The notes: generated by a model from the sequence alone, not told the origin. A stretch of DNA of 64,000 nucleotides from an uncultured Lachnospiraceae bacterium (GCA_934351835.1 CAKRJP010000003.1:124001-188000); one strand, 5' to 3'. Shown: positions 32,743-41,384, numbered from the stretch's first letter. Translations and numbers: made by a program.

Positions 32743-35105
32743 TGAAACATTTTAAATATGAAAATGCGACTTCTTTTGATGAGGTAAAGGATATCGTCAG
32801 TGCATCTGAAGGAAAATCAGTAGTAATGGCAGGCGGAACAGATTTACTGGGTGTATTAAAAGGGAAATTACTTCCGGAATATCCAGAGACTGTTGTATCA
32901 TTAAAAGAGGTGCCGGATACAGAATATATTAAAGACGAAGGCAATGTATATAAGATCGGCGCAATGACGACGCTTAGCGCGATAGAGAGAGATGAGGCTT
33001 TAAAAGAGTCACTCCCGGCAGTCGGTCAGGCTGCAAGAAGTGTGGCATCGCCATTGATCCGTAATCGTGCCACTATTGGCGGAAACTTATGCCAGGACGT
33101 AAGATGTTGGTTTTATCGTTATCCGGATATTGCCGGAGGAATTTTAAATTGTGCACGTAAAGGTGGAAACGAATGTTATGCAATTCGCGGAGATAATCGT
33201 TATCATTCTGTTTTCGGAGGAATGAAGACTGGGCTCACACCATGTTCTACAGAATGTCCGGCAGGAACGGATATCCCTGGATATATGGCAAAATTCCGCG
33301 AGGGAGATATCGAAGGTGCAGCAACAATTCTGATGCAATATAATCCATTGCCGATGATGACCAGCCGTGTCTGTGCACATACATGTCAGACAAAATGTAA
33401 TCGCTGTACAACGGATGAGAATGTATCCATTCATTCTGTAGAGCGGGTACTTGGTGATTACATTATGGAACATCTGGATATCTTCTATCCGGCACCGAAG
33501 ACAGAGACTGGCAAGACAGTAGTTGTTGTGGGTGGAGGACCTGCAGGTCTGACTGCAGCGTATTATTTAAGAAAAGCCGGAAATGAGGTGACAGTTGTAG
33601 ATGCTAATGAAGAGGCCGGTGGATGCCTGATGTATGCAATTCCGAATTTCCGTCTGCCAAAGAAATATGTAAAAAAGATCGTAAAAGCACTGGAGACGAT
33701 GGGGATTAAATTCCAGACCAATACAAAGGTCGGAGAAACAGTAGCAATCGAAGATCTGGAAAAAGAATATGATAAAGTATTTGTGGCAACCGGAGCCTGG
33801 GCGAGACCGGTGTTGGGATTTGACGGTGAGGAATTTACAGAATTTGGACTTCAATTCTTAGTAGAAGTTAATAAATGGATCAACAAGAAGGCACGTAAGC
33901 ATGTGCTCGTAGTCGGTGGTGGTAACGTATCTATGGACGTTGCAATCACAGCCAAACGTCTGGGGGCGGAATCTGTTACACTGGCATGTCTGGAGCAGAG
34001 ATGGGAGATGCCTGCCAGCGAGGAAGAAGTTGGAAGAGCGATCGAGGAAGGCGTAACTGTTATGAATGGCTATGGTCCGGCGAGAGCGATCATCGAAGAT
34101 GGAAAGATTAAAGGAATGGAACTGAAAGTTTGTACATCTGTCCGTGACGAGACGGGAAGATTCAATCCTTCTTACGATGAGAGCCGGCTAATGACGATCG
34201 AAGCTGATTCCGTACTGATGGCTGCAGGACAGAGAGTAGATCTTTCTTTCTTAAAAGAAGAACTGGATATTGCAAGAAATAGAGGTCTGATTAAAGTAGA
34301 AGATGAGTCCCAGAAGACTTCCCGTCCGAACTTCTTTGCAGGTGGTGACGTGGTAACAGGTCCGACGACTGTTATCAAAGGTATCCGTTCCGGAAGAAAT
34401 GCAGCAGAGGCAATCAACCGGGAATTGGGTATTGAAAATCCACCGAAATATCATCAGGAAGGTTTCCTTAGATTTGCAACAGACTGCGCAAAGAAAAAGA
34501 CAGCAGTGAAAGATCTTCAGCTTCCGGCCGAGGAACGAACCATCGATAAAGAAGATTCAATGACATTATCGGTAGAGGCTGCAAGAGAAGAAGCAAACCG
34601 TTGTATGAACTGTGGATGCTATTCGGTGAATGCATCGGATCTGTCGCCGGTTATGGTTATGCTGGGAGCGACATTAAAGACAACAGAAAAAGAAGTGAAA
34701 GCAGCAGATTTCTTTACTACACATCTGAAAGCATATGATATGTTAGAGGAAGGCGAAGTGATCACCGAGATTCAGATTCCGAAATTAGATGGATACAAGA
34801 TGTCTTACCAGAAATTCCGCATGAGAGATTCTCTTGACTTTGCTATGGCAAGTATGGCATCTGCATATAAACTGACAGACGGTAAGATTGAGGATGTTCG
34901 GATTGTTATGGGCGCAGTGGCACCAATTCCACTTCGTATGGCAGCAGTAGAAGAACTCCTGATCGGTAATGTACCATCAGAGGCACTTGCAGAAGAAGCC
35001 GGAAATCTGGCAATCGCAGGCGCAGAGACCATGGGACATAACGACTATAAGATCAACGAAGTAAAGACTTATGTTAAACGTCTCGTGGAAGAAATGATGG
35101 TATAA
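32742..35105 (+). CDS. FAD-binding hydroxylase subunit with inserted GltD-like oxidoreductase module
   Basis: The 787-residue protein combines two flavoproteins. Residues 1-163 are the FAD domain of XDH medium subunits (VVMAGGTDLLGVLKGK, RNRATIGGNLCQD, CYAIRGDNRYHSVFGG). Residues about 164-627 are a complete GltD/YgfK-like module: an iron-sulfur N-terminus (CSTECPAGTDIPGYM, RVCAHTCQTKCNRC), FAD site VVVVGGGPAGLTAAYYL (near 260), NAD(P) site VLVVGGGNVSMDVAI (near 387), ARPNFFAGGDVVTG-type end and CMNCGCYSVN. Residues 628-787 resume the CO-dehydrogenase flavoprotein C-terminal domain (VMLGATLK, SYQKFRMRDSLDFAMAS). The insert could link the enzyme to NAD(P)H. It starts on the stop codon of the previous gene. 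Confidence 0.93.
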   Translation: MKHFKYENATSFDEVKDIVSASEGKSVVMAGGTDLLGVLKGKLLPEYPETVVSLKEVPDTEYIKDEGNVYKIGAMTTLSAIERDEALKESLPAVGQAARSVASPLIRNRATIGGNLCQDVRCWFYRYPDIAGGILNCARKGGNECYAIRGDNRYHSVFGGMKTGLTPCSTECPAGTDIPGYMAKFREGDIEGAATILMQYNPLPMMTSRVCAHTCQTKCNRCTTDENVSIHSVERVLGDYIMEHLDIFYPAPKTETGKTVVVVGGGPAGLTAAYYLRKAGNEVTVVDANEEAGGCLMYAIPNFRLPKKYVKKIVKALETMGIKFQTNTKVGETVAIEDLEKEYDKVFVATGAWARPVLGFDGEEFTEFGLQFLVEVNKWINKKARKHVLVVGGGNVSMDVAITAKRLGAESVTLACLEQRWEMPASEEEVGRAIEEGVTVMNGYGPARAIIEDGKIKGMELKVCTSVRDETGRFNPSYDESRLMTIEADSVLMAAGQRVDLSFLKEELDIARNRGLIKVEDESQKTSRPNFFAGGDVVTGPTTVIKGIRSGRNAAEAINRELGIENPPKYHQEGFLRFATDCAKKKTAVKDLQLPAEERTIDKEDSMTLSVEAAREEANRCMNCGCYSVNASDLSPVMVMLGATLKTTEKEVKAADFFTTHLKAYDMLEEGEVITEIQIPKLDGYKMSYQKFRMRDSLDFAMASMASAYKLTDGKIEDVRIVMGAVAPIPLRMAAVEELLIGNVPSEALAEEAGNLAIAGAETMGHNDYKINEVKTYVKRLVEEMMV

Positions 35106-35117
35106 GAGGTAGGTTTT

Positions 35118-35309
35118 ATGATTCAGATGGAAGAAAAAGAGTTAGAAGAGAAACTTACAGAGGCCAGAGAAGATGGATATAAGGAAGCAATGAAAACGAT
35201 CGAAGGTATCATTCGGTTAAAAGAGATGGGTGTCAGTGACTGTGAAATCGTAAAGCGGTTGGATGCAGCACCGGCGATTGTCCATGGATTATTAGAAAAC
35301 CTGAAGTAA
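35118..35309 (+). CDS. Small protein at the end of the hydroxylase operon
   Basis: The 63-residue protein has an N-terminal charged helix (MEEKELEEKLTEAREDGYKEAM) and a likely helix-turn-helix-like C-terminus (LKEMGVSDCEIVKRLDAAPAIVHGLLENL). It resembles the C-terminal tails of Rpn/PD-(D/E)XK-type proteins more than any named family. It begins 12 bases after the flavoprotein with AAGAGGTAGG before the ATG, and precedes the operon terminator, so it is part of the operon. I do not know its function. Confidence 0.65.
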   Translation: MIQMEEKELEEKLTEAREDGYKEAMKTIEGIIRLKEMGVSDCEIVKRLDAAPAIVHGLLENLK

Positions 35310-35346
35310 AGCTTTGAAATAACAATCTAAAATAAAAGTATAAAAT

Positions 35347-35417
35347 AAAATGCCCCCTGTCAAAAGGAAGCAGTATCTGACTGATTTTTTAATATATATA
35401 CTGGCAGAGGGCATTTT
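35347..35417. terminator. Convergent terminator of the hydroxylase operon
   Basis: AAAATGCCCCCTGTCA (35347-35362) pairs with TGGCAGAGGGCATTTT (35402-35417), around a loop of about 40 bases that includes a T run. It probably works in both directions between converging genes. Confidence 0.75.
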
Positions 35418-35480
35418 ATGATTTATCATGGTATTTAGAATTACCGGAGATATTCACTTTAAAATTAATTTTTAGAACGT

Positions 35481-35909
35481 TCAGTTTTCGACTTGTTCAC
35501 GTTGGAAATCAGCAACCATTTCTTTTCTGAGATCCGCATAATTGGAAATCGCATCTTTCAGGACATAGATTGAAAGAACTGCGTACATGAAAGCAGATTC
35601 TGGAAGTGTATCGATCTCCAGAGATTTTGCAATCATATCCGGAGTGATCATGTGGGCAGACATTACGGAAAGATCTTTGGCATAGTCAAGGACAACTCCA
35701 AGACAAATTTTTAAATCTTCCGGGCAGTCAGGATCATAAGTCTTGACGCCGATCTCTGTGATGATGTCCCGGTGAGTGGTAAATGCAAGAGCAATCTCAG
35801 GATTATTTTCCTGATTCATAAAAGTACCGATTCCCTGTGGATTTTCTGGAAACTTCGCCTGGTCAAAAATCTGTAGATATTTATTTTTCTTTGTAGATGT
35901 AATACTCAT
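35481..35909 (-). CDS. IscU/NifU-like scaffold-fold protein lacking the usual cysteine ligands
   Basis: The 142-residue protein aligns by eye with IscU: NPQGIGTF matches NPRNVGSF, EIGVKTYDPDCPEDL matches the ARFKTYGCGSAIAS region, and DTLPESAFMYAVLSIYVLKDAISNYADLRKE matches the LPPVKIHCSILAEDAIKAAI region (in parts). Of the three cluster-binding Cys, the GCGSA one is displaced to DPDCPED and the HCS one is replaced by FMY, so a normal [2Fe-2S] scaffold role is doubtful. It converges on the hydroxylase operon. AGGGGGC precedes the ATG. A role in that enzyme's metal-centre maturation is only a guess. Confidence 0.6.
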   Translation of the reverse strand: MSITSTKKNKYLQIFDQAKFPENPQGIGTFMNQENNPEIALAFTTHRDIITEIGVKTYDPDCPEDLKICLGVVLDYAKDLSVMSAHMITPDMIAKSLEIDTLPESAFMYAVLSIYVLKDAISNYADLRKEMVADFQREQVEN

Positions 35910-36061
35910 AAAAGCCCCCTGCTTTTGATTAAAATTTTAAAATTAACGCTTTAAATTGCGTAAAAATATTGCGATATGCATGTTAATTATTATAAAATAT
36001 ATAATGTAAGGTGTCAATTGTATGCGATGATACCAGAATGATAAGAGGAGATGAATTTGTT

Positions 36062-36565
36062 ATGAAAGAACACAATATAGTTAGCCAGTTCCCGTCATCA
36101 ACTACATGTTTTGGATGTAATGACGGTCCGTCAGAAGGAGCAGGTGTCCGTGCATTTTTGACAGAAGACGGATATGTAGTAAGTAAATTAATAACAAAGG
36201 AATGCCATCAGGGATTTCCAAATGTAACACATGGTGGCATTATTTCTACATATTTTGATGAGGTGTTATGGTTTGCAACACTGGTTGAAGATCCGAGTGT
36301 TTCGGCCATGACGGTAGAGATGAATATTAAATATAGAAAACCGGTGCCTACAGGTACGGAGATCCGTATTATTGCAGAACCTGCAGTAATTGAAGGCAGA
36401 CATTATTATGTAGATGGATATATTCTGCTTCCGGATAATGAAGTGGCTGTTACGGCTAAGACACATTATATTGCATTGAAAAAAAATGATATTCATGCGA
36501 AAAAGGAACATTGCAGAGATCGCCATGTAATTAAAGAATTTTCTCTGAAGAGTATAGAATTTTAA
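36062..36565 (+). CDS. Hotdog-fold thioesterase (PaaI type)
   Basis: The 167-residue protein has the PaaI/YbgC hotdog pattern: TKECHQGFPNVTHGGIISTYFDEVLW, with the conserved HGG on the active-site helix, and VEMNIKYRKPVPTGTEIRI for the central strands. It probably hydrolyses a short or medium acyl-CoA. The N-terminus has CFGCNDG, as in some relatives that bind acyl-CoA. ATG 36062 is chosen because AGAGGAG lies 11 bases before it; an upstream GTG frame is open but has no site. Confidence 0.85.
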   Translation: MKEHNIVSQFPSSTTCFGCNDGPSEGAGVRAFLTEDGYVVSKLITKECHQGFPNVTHGGIISTYFDEVLWFATLVEDPSVSAMTVEMNIKYRKPVPTGTEIRIIAEPAVIEGRHYYVDGYILLPDNEVAVTAKTHYIALKKNDIHAKKEHCRDRHVIKEFSLKSIEF

Positions 36566-36653
36566 CTTACATTATTTTTTTGAAAATGATATAATAAAAT
36601 ATGTCAAAGATATTGATGTTAATGTATGCGATTAAAAAGAGAAGGAGGTAATT

Positions 36654-37169
36654 ATGTTTGAAATAGGTGATTATGTTGCTCATTACAAACAGGGAATTTG
36701 CGAAGTGGTAACGATTGGTAAGCTGGATATCAGTTGTTCGGACAATGAGAAAGAATACTATACCCTGAAACCAATCTATGATGCCGGCGGAACAGTCTAT
36801 ACACCGGTGGATAATACGAGACATCAGATCCGAAGTATATTAACAAAAGAAGAAGCCTCTGAACTTTTAGAGCATATGCAGGAGATAGAGGTTTTGGATG
36901 TGAAAAATGAAAAACTTCGGGAGGCGGCATATAAAGAATCATTATTAAAAAATGAGTGTAAGGACTGGATTGCGTTATTAAAGACCTCTTATACAAGAAA
37001 GATGAAGAGACTGGCATCCGGCAAAAAGAGTATCAATGTGGACGAGCGTTATATGAGCAGCGCAGAGTCATTTCTTTATGGAGAACTGGCGGTAGTGTTG
37101 GGTATGAAACGCGAGGAAGTGAAAAAGAAGATATTAGGCAGTCTGCAGCAGGAGATTGTCTGTGAATAG
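36654..37169 (+). CDS. CarD family transcription regulator
   Basis: The 171-residue protein starts with the CarD/TRCF RNA-polymerase-interacting domain: MFEIGDYVAHYKQGICEVVTIGKL and YYTLKPIYDAGGTVYTPVDN. The rest is helical (residues about 70-165), as in CarD proteins that bind the polymerase beta subunit and stabilise open promoter complexes. GAAGGAGG precedes the ATG. It appears to be expressed independently of the thioesterase, 88 bases upstream. Confidence 0.9.
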   Translation: MFEIGDYVAHYKQGICEVVTIGKLDISCSDNEKEYYTLKPIYDAGGTVYTPVDNTRHQIRSILTKEEASELLEHMQEIEVLDVKNEKLREAAYKESLLKNECKDWIALLKTSYTRKMKRLASGKKSINVDERYMSSAESFLYGELAVVLGMKREEVKKKILGSLQQEIVCE

Positions 37170-37200
37170 TATTTAGAAATAAAGTAAAAAGATATAGAGT

Positions 37201-37947
37201 ATGAAAAAACATATGATTATTTGGATGATAGTTGCGGTTCTGTGTATAGTATATGGGATTTGCATTAAACGTATAGGATCAGGGACAAGATTTTATCTTG
37301 TGTGGTTTGCTATGGGAATTTTAGCTTTCGGATGTATGGTTGGAGCAAAAATTCAGATCTGGAGCAGGATTCCCGGCGTAATCCAGAAAGGGATGATTGC
37401 GATAACGCTGGGAGTTATTGCAATTTTTCTGTTTATAGAAGGCTGCGTGATCAGCATGTATGGGCAATCCGGTAAGCAGGGATTAGATTATGTGATTGTG
37501 TTAGGGGCACAGATGAGGGAGAGTGGTCCGAGTAAGGTGTTGAAGTATCGCCTGGATCGGGCAATTGTCTATTTAAATCATAACCCTGGGACAATCTGTA
37601 TTGTTTCCGGTGGAAAGGGAACGAATGAACCTTGTTCAGAGGCATCCGGGATGAAAAAATATTTAGTAGAAAATGGAATTTCTAAAGACCGGATTTTAGA
37701 GGAGGATCGGTCTTTTAATACAGTACAAAATATGAAATACAGTGTTAAATTTTTAGACAATAAGGAAGCAAGTGTCGGAATTGTCACAAACAATTTTCAT
37801 TTATTTCGGGCAGTGCGACTTGCGAAAAAGCAGGGAATATCCAATGTTTATGGTATTTCTGCAGAATCTACAGTATTTTATCTGCCAAATAACATGTTAC
37901 GGGAATTTTTTGGGATTCTCAAAGATTTTGCAGTGGGAAATCTTTAA
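37201..37947 (+). CDS. YdcF/SanA-like (DUF218) membrane protein
   Basis: The 248-residue protein has three or four N-terminal membrane segments (residues about 5-90) and a DUF218 domain: VDYVIVLGAQMRESGPSKVLKYRLDRAIVYL, SGGKGTNEPCSEASGMKKYLVENGI, LEEDRSFNTVQNMKYSV and GIVTNNFHLFRAVRLAKKQG (in parts). ElyC/SanA relatives influence envelope polysaccharide synthesis and vancomycin resistance. The biochemical role is unsettled. The ribosome binding site is weak. It starts 31 bases after the carD gene and is probably in its operon. Confidence 0.87.
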   Translation: MKKHMIIWMIVAVLCIVYGICIKRIGSGTRFYLVWFAMGILAFGCMVGAKIQIWSRIPGVIQKGMIAITLGVIAIFLFIEGCVISMYGQSGKQGLDYVIVLGAQMRESGPSKVLKYRLDRAIVYLNHNPGTICIVSGGKGTNEPCSEASGMKKYLVENGISKDRILEEDRSFNTVQNMKYSVKFLDNKEASVGIVTNNFHLFRAVRLAKKQGISNVYGISAESTVFYLPNNMLREFFGILKDFAVGNL

Positions 37948-38017
37948 AAACAGGCATTTTTAGTAAAAAAATGTGATTGTTAAAAAACTGGTTTAAATTT
38001 TTAGATAATTTAAAAAA

Positions 38018-38171
38018 TAACGTTAGATTATTTAGAAAAAGTTGGAAAATTCTGTAAATGTTCTTGATTTTTCGACTCAAGGCTGTTACACTGTTCAATA
38101 CTAACAAGGACATCATGAACGTAAGGCATATGTGAAAGAACAGATGTTATTGAAATGATGACTTAACGTTA
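38018..38171. promoter_or_regulatory. Promoter and paired TAACGTTA sites upstream of the SDR gene
   Basis: TTGATT (38064-38069) and TACACT (38087-38092) are spaced by 17 bases and drive the SDR gene. The palindrome TAACGTTA occurs at 38018-38025 and again at 38164-38171, one on each side of the promoter. The pair could be operators. The rest of this 247-base gap is AT-rich without further structure. Confidence 0.5.
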
Positions 38172-38194
38172 CAACGGAAAGGAGTAATTTTAAA

Positions 38195-38995
38195 ATGGGA
38201 TTTTTAACAGGAAAAACAGCAATTATTACAGGAGGAGGCCGTGCAGTATTAAGTGATGGAAGCTGTGGATCTATCGGATACGGTATTGCTACTGCATATG
38301 CAAAAGAAGGTGCGAATCTTGTAATTACAGGACGTAATGTGAAGAAGTTAGAGGACGCGAAGGAAGAGCTGGAAAGACTGTACGGAATTAAAGTATTACC
38401 AGTTCAGGCTGATGTTGCTGCAGGGCAGGACAATGAAGCTGTTGTAGGAAACGTAGTAAAACAGGCAATCGATACATTCGGAAGAATCGATGTACTGATC
38501 AACAACGCACAGGCATCTGCATCAGGAGTTACAATTGCAGATCATACAACAGATCAGTTTGATTTGGCAGTATATTCTGGATTATATGCAGTATTTTATT
38601 ATATGAAAGCCTGCTATCCATACTTAAAAGAGACAAAGGGATCAGTCATCAACTTTGCTTCAGGAGCAGGACTTTTCGGTAACTACGGACAGTGTGCATA
38701 CGCTGCTGCAAAAGAAGGTATCCGTGGACTGACTCGAGTGGCTGCTACAGAGTGGGGTGCTGATGGAATCAATGCCAATGTTGTTTGCCCATTAGCCTGG
38801 ACGGCTCAGCTTGAGAACTTCGAGAAAGCCTATCCGGAAGCATTCAAGGCAAATGTAAAGATGCCACCGGCAGGACATTACGGAGATGTAGAGAAAGAAA
38901 TCGGTCGTGTATGCGTACAGCTTGCATCACCGGACTTTAAGTACATGAATGGTGAGACACTTACATTAGAAGGTGGAATGGGACAGAGACCATAA
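38195..38995 (+). CDS. SDR oxidoreductase, 12alpha-hydroxysteroid dehydrogenase-like
   Basis: The 266-residue classical short-chain dehydrogenase has the tetrad Asn (NNAQASAS), Ser156 (NFASGAG), Tyr169 and Lys173 (YAAAK). From memory it closely resembles the NADP-dependent 12alpha-hydroxysteroid dehydrogenases of Clostridium group P and C. scindens: shared stretches include YGIATAYAKEGANLV-type N-terminus, AKEELERLYGIKVLP, INNAQASASG, GIRGLTRVAATEWG and the end SPDFKYMNGETLTLEGGMGQRP (in parts). It would oxidise the 12alpha-hydroxyl of bile acids such as cholate. Unlike those enzymes, the glycine-rich loop has about six extra residues (VLSDGSCG). Substrate is not proven by sequence. AAAGGAG precedes the ATG. 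Confidence 0.82.
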   Translation: MGFLTGKTAIITGGGRAVLSDGSCGSIGYGIATAYAKEGANLVITGRNVKKLEDAKEELERLYGIKVLPVQADVAAGQDNEAVVGNVVKQAIDTFGRIDVLINNAQASASGVTIADHTTDQFDLAVYSGLYAVFYYMKACYPYLKETKGSVINFASGAGLFGNYGQCAYAAAKEGIRGLTRVAATEWGADGINANVVCPLAWTAQLENFEKAYPEAFKANVKMPPAGHYGDVEKEIGRVCVQLASPDFKYMNGETLTLEGGMGQRP

Positions 38996-39025
38996 TTATA
39001 TTGTACATAGAATCTAAAGTAGCGA

Positions 39026-39065
39026 GAGAAAAGCAGGAGATGGAAAAATTCTCCTGCTTTTTCTC
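39026..39065. terminator. Terminator of the SDR gene
   Basis: GAGAAAAGCAGGAGA pairs with TCTCCTGCTTTTTCTC around a short A-rich loop. It may also serve the converging solute-binding protein gene. Confidence 0.85.
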
Positions 39066-39098
39066 ATAAATTTTTCCTCAATAAATACGAGGTACTAT

Positions 39099-40148
39099 TT
39101 ATTGGACAGCCTCTCTGGCAAACTTTGTAGTGACAAGTTCTTTGTAAGGAACACGCTCTTTTAAGACACCGGAATTGTCCAGAATATCCTGCAGAAGTTC
39201 AAAATTTTCTTTTTCAAAAATCAGGTCAGATTTCCAGGTATCCTGGTTGTAGTAGCGATCGACAATTGTGGTGATTGTTTTCAGATCTGTTTCTTTAAAT
39301 TGTGGCTGGATGACAGTGGCAATCTCAGAAGGAGAGTGTTTTTGTACATAGTTCATACCTTTTTGAAGGGCGTTGGTGAATCCCTGGATAATATCAGGAT
39401 TGGCTTTGATATAGCTTTCCTTAGCAGAAAAAGAGGTATATGGAACATAGCCGCTGTCTACGCCGAGAGAAGCAACAACGTAACCTTTACCCTCTTTTTC
39501 AAGAGAAGTGGCACTTGGTTCAAACTCAATCGTATAGTCACCCAGTCCTTCTGCAAATGCGGCGGCAGTAGAACCAAAATCAATACTCTGGTTGATTATC
39601 AGATCTTCTTTCGGATTAATTCCATTTTGTTTCAGAATATACTCAAAGACCATTTCCGGCATACCACCGGCCCTTCCACCAAGAACGGTCTTCCCTTTCA
39701 GGGCGTCCCATGTGAAATCAGGCATTTTTTCCCGGGCAACCAGGAAGTTGCCGGCACGCTGTGTAAGCTGTGCAAAATTTACGATCAGATCATTTGCCCC
39801 TTCCTGATAAGTATAGATGGTAGACTCGCTGCCCATGAATCCGATATCAGATTCGCCGGACAATACGGCAGTCATAACCTTGTCGGCGCCAAATCCGTTT
39901 TTCAGAGAAAGATTAATTCCTTCTTCTTCGAAATATCCCTTTTCAATTGCAACATACATAGGGGCATAGAAGATTGAGTGAGCAACTTCGCACAGACGGA
40001 CAGAACTCAGATTCTTTTTTGTGTCGCTTGCCTGATTATCGGCTTTTGCAGAAGTAGACTTGCTGGTATTCGTGGTGGAAGTGCAGGCTGTCAGCATACA
40101 GAAACACAGAAGAACGGCCGTAACCATAAAAATACGTTTCTTTTTCAT
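39099..40148 (-). CDS. ABC transporter substrate-binding lipoprotein (NMT1/SsuA-like)
   Basis: The 349-residue exported protein starts at 40148 after GGAGG and has a lipoprotein signal MKKKRIFMVTAVLLCFCMLTAC. The body is of the NMT1/THI5-like or SsuA/TauA class: VRLCEVAHSIFYAPMYVAIEKGYFEEEGI, SGESDIGFMGSESTIYTYQ, GGRAGGMPEMVFEYIL and FALEPSAT-like EFEPSATSLEK (in parts). Such proteins bind aliphatic sulfonates, taurine or thiamine precursors. No permease or ATPase gene is next to it, so it is an orphan here. No TPP riboswitch is visible upstream. A possible promoter (TTGACA-18-CATACT) lies on the minus strand near 40205-40176. Confidence 0.9.
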   Translation of the reverse strand: MKKKRIFMVTAVLLCFCMLTACTSTTNTSKSTSAKADNQASDTKKNLSSVRLCEVAHSIFYAPMYVAIEKGYFEEEGINLSLKNGFGADKVMTAVLSGESDIGFMGSESTIYTYQEGANDLIVNFAQLTQRAGNFLVAREKMPDFTWDALKGKTVLGGRAGGMPEMVFEYILKQNGINPKEDLIINQSIDFGSTAAAFAEGLGDYTIEFEPSATSLEKEGKGYVVASLGVDSGYVPYTSFSAKESYIKANPDIIQGFTNALQKGMNYVQKHSPSEIATVIQPQFKETDLKTITTIVDRYYNQDTWKSDLIFEKENFELLQDILDNSGVLKERVPYKELVTTKFAREAVQ

Positions 40149-40310
40149 AATTCCTCCGGATAATTTCCATCGTTGATTTAGAGTATGCAGATGATATAGA
40201 GAATGTGTCAAGATGTTGCAAAACCCATCTGTCATTAGCGCTATTCCTATCGTAACAATGGAAAACGCAGATGAAAACCTCCGGAGAGAAGGAATTTAGC
40301 AAAGAACATA

Positions 40311-41177
40311 TTAAGCAGTTTTTGTATTTTCATATTTCAGATAAATGTAAATACCGATAATAATCAGGATTCCACCGATAATCTGAAGAATTCCAGGTAC
40401 TTGTCCAAAGAGTATCAGGGCAAGGATAGAGGCAAATACAGGTTCTCCCAGTTTCATGTTAGAGATTAATGAGGCCGGGAGATATTTTAATCCCCAATTG
40501 AAGATACTGTGTCCCATCAAAGTACAGAAGACACAGAGTAAAAATCCCCATATATAGTTCATAGTGCCGTATCCGGTAACCGGAGTATGGGAGAATAAAT
40601 TAAATACCAGAAGAGTGAAAGCGGTCATTCCATATACCAGGAAGGTATAAACTGTGGTGGAAAGACCTTTTCTTTGTCTGGAGCCAATCATAGTGTAAAT
40701 TGCCATAAAGCAGGCACCTGCCAGAGCGAGCATATCGCCGAGGATAATCTGGCTGCCGCCGGAACGGTCTGCCATAGCAAGTACGACACTACCTGAAAAC
40801 GTGATCAGAATTCCGATAATGCCGGTCTTGGAACATTTTTCCCGGAAAAGTATGTAGGAAAAAATACAGATAAAGAATACCTCAATGTCTACAAGAACAG
40901 TGCTTGAAGACACACTGGTGTAACGGATGGATTCAAAATAGCAGGTAAAATGACATGCCAGAAAGAAACCGCTGACCAGACACAAGATCAGATTTCTGGA
41001 TTTTATATTCTTTAATTCTTCTCTATATTTAGTGAGAATAAATGGGAGCAGACAAAGTGTCGTAAATCCCATGCGGTAAAAAGCAAGTACAGTGGAAGGT
41101 GCAGTGGCGTATTTTACAAAAATAGAAGAAAAAGACACACCAACGACACCGAGTAGTACAATTAGTCTGGTTTTCAT
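40311..41177 (-). CDS. EamA/DMT family transporter
   Basis: The 288-residue protein has ten membrane helices in two five-helix EamA repeats. The first begins LIVLLGVVGVSFSSIFVKYATAPSTVLAFYRMG and the second GDMLALAGACFMAIYTMIGSRQRK (in parts); KLGEPVFASILALILFGQVPGILQIIGGILIIIGI (in parts) is the usual last pair. It probably exports or exchanges a metabolite; the substrate is unknown. The start at 41177 is supported by AAGGAG six bases upstream. The solute-binding protein gene lies 162 bases downstream on the same strand. Confidence 0.92.
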   Translation of the reverse strand: MKTRLIVLLGVVGVSFSSIFVKYATAPSTVLAFYRMGFTTLCLLPFILTKYREELKNIKSRNLILCLVSGFFLACHFTCYFESIRYTSVSSSTVLVDIEVFFICIFSYILFREKCSKTGIIGILITFSGSVVLAMADRSGGSQIILGDMLALAGACFMAIYTMIGSRQRKGLSTTVYTFLVYGMTAFTLLVFNLFSHTPVTGYGTMNYIWGFLLCVFCTLMGHSIFNWGLKYLPASLISNMKLGEPVFASILALILFGQVPGILQIIGGILIIIGIYIYLKYENTKTA

Positions 41178-41384
41178 GTAAAAGCTCCTTTTTGTGTAAT
41201 TTATATGTAGAATCAAGTATACTACAAATCAGACAGATAATCGACAGTTAAATCAGCTATTTTACAGATAAAACAGATATATCACTGTTAAAACATATAT
41301 CCTGCAGTTTGTGCAAATATGTAACAATTCATTCAAAAAAAACTACACTTAAAACAGCAGTGCCAACATTTTAGACAAAATCTA

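Noticed and set aside
39300..39977. A 225-codon open frame antisense to the solute-binding protein
   Set aside because: The opposite strand has a complete lipoprotein with signal peptide and family motifs. The antisense frame has no recognisable domain or start signal.
40149..40310. TPP riboswitch before the NMT1-like gene
   Set aside because: The conserved CTGAGA and ACCTGAT blocks are absent from the leader on the minus strand.
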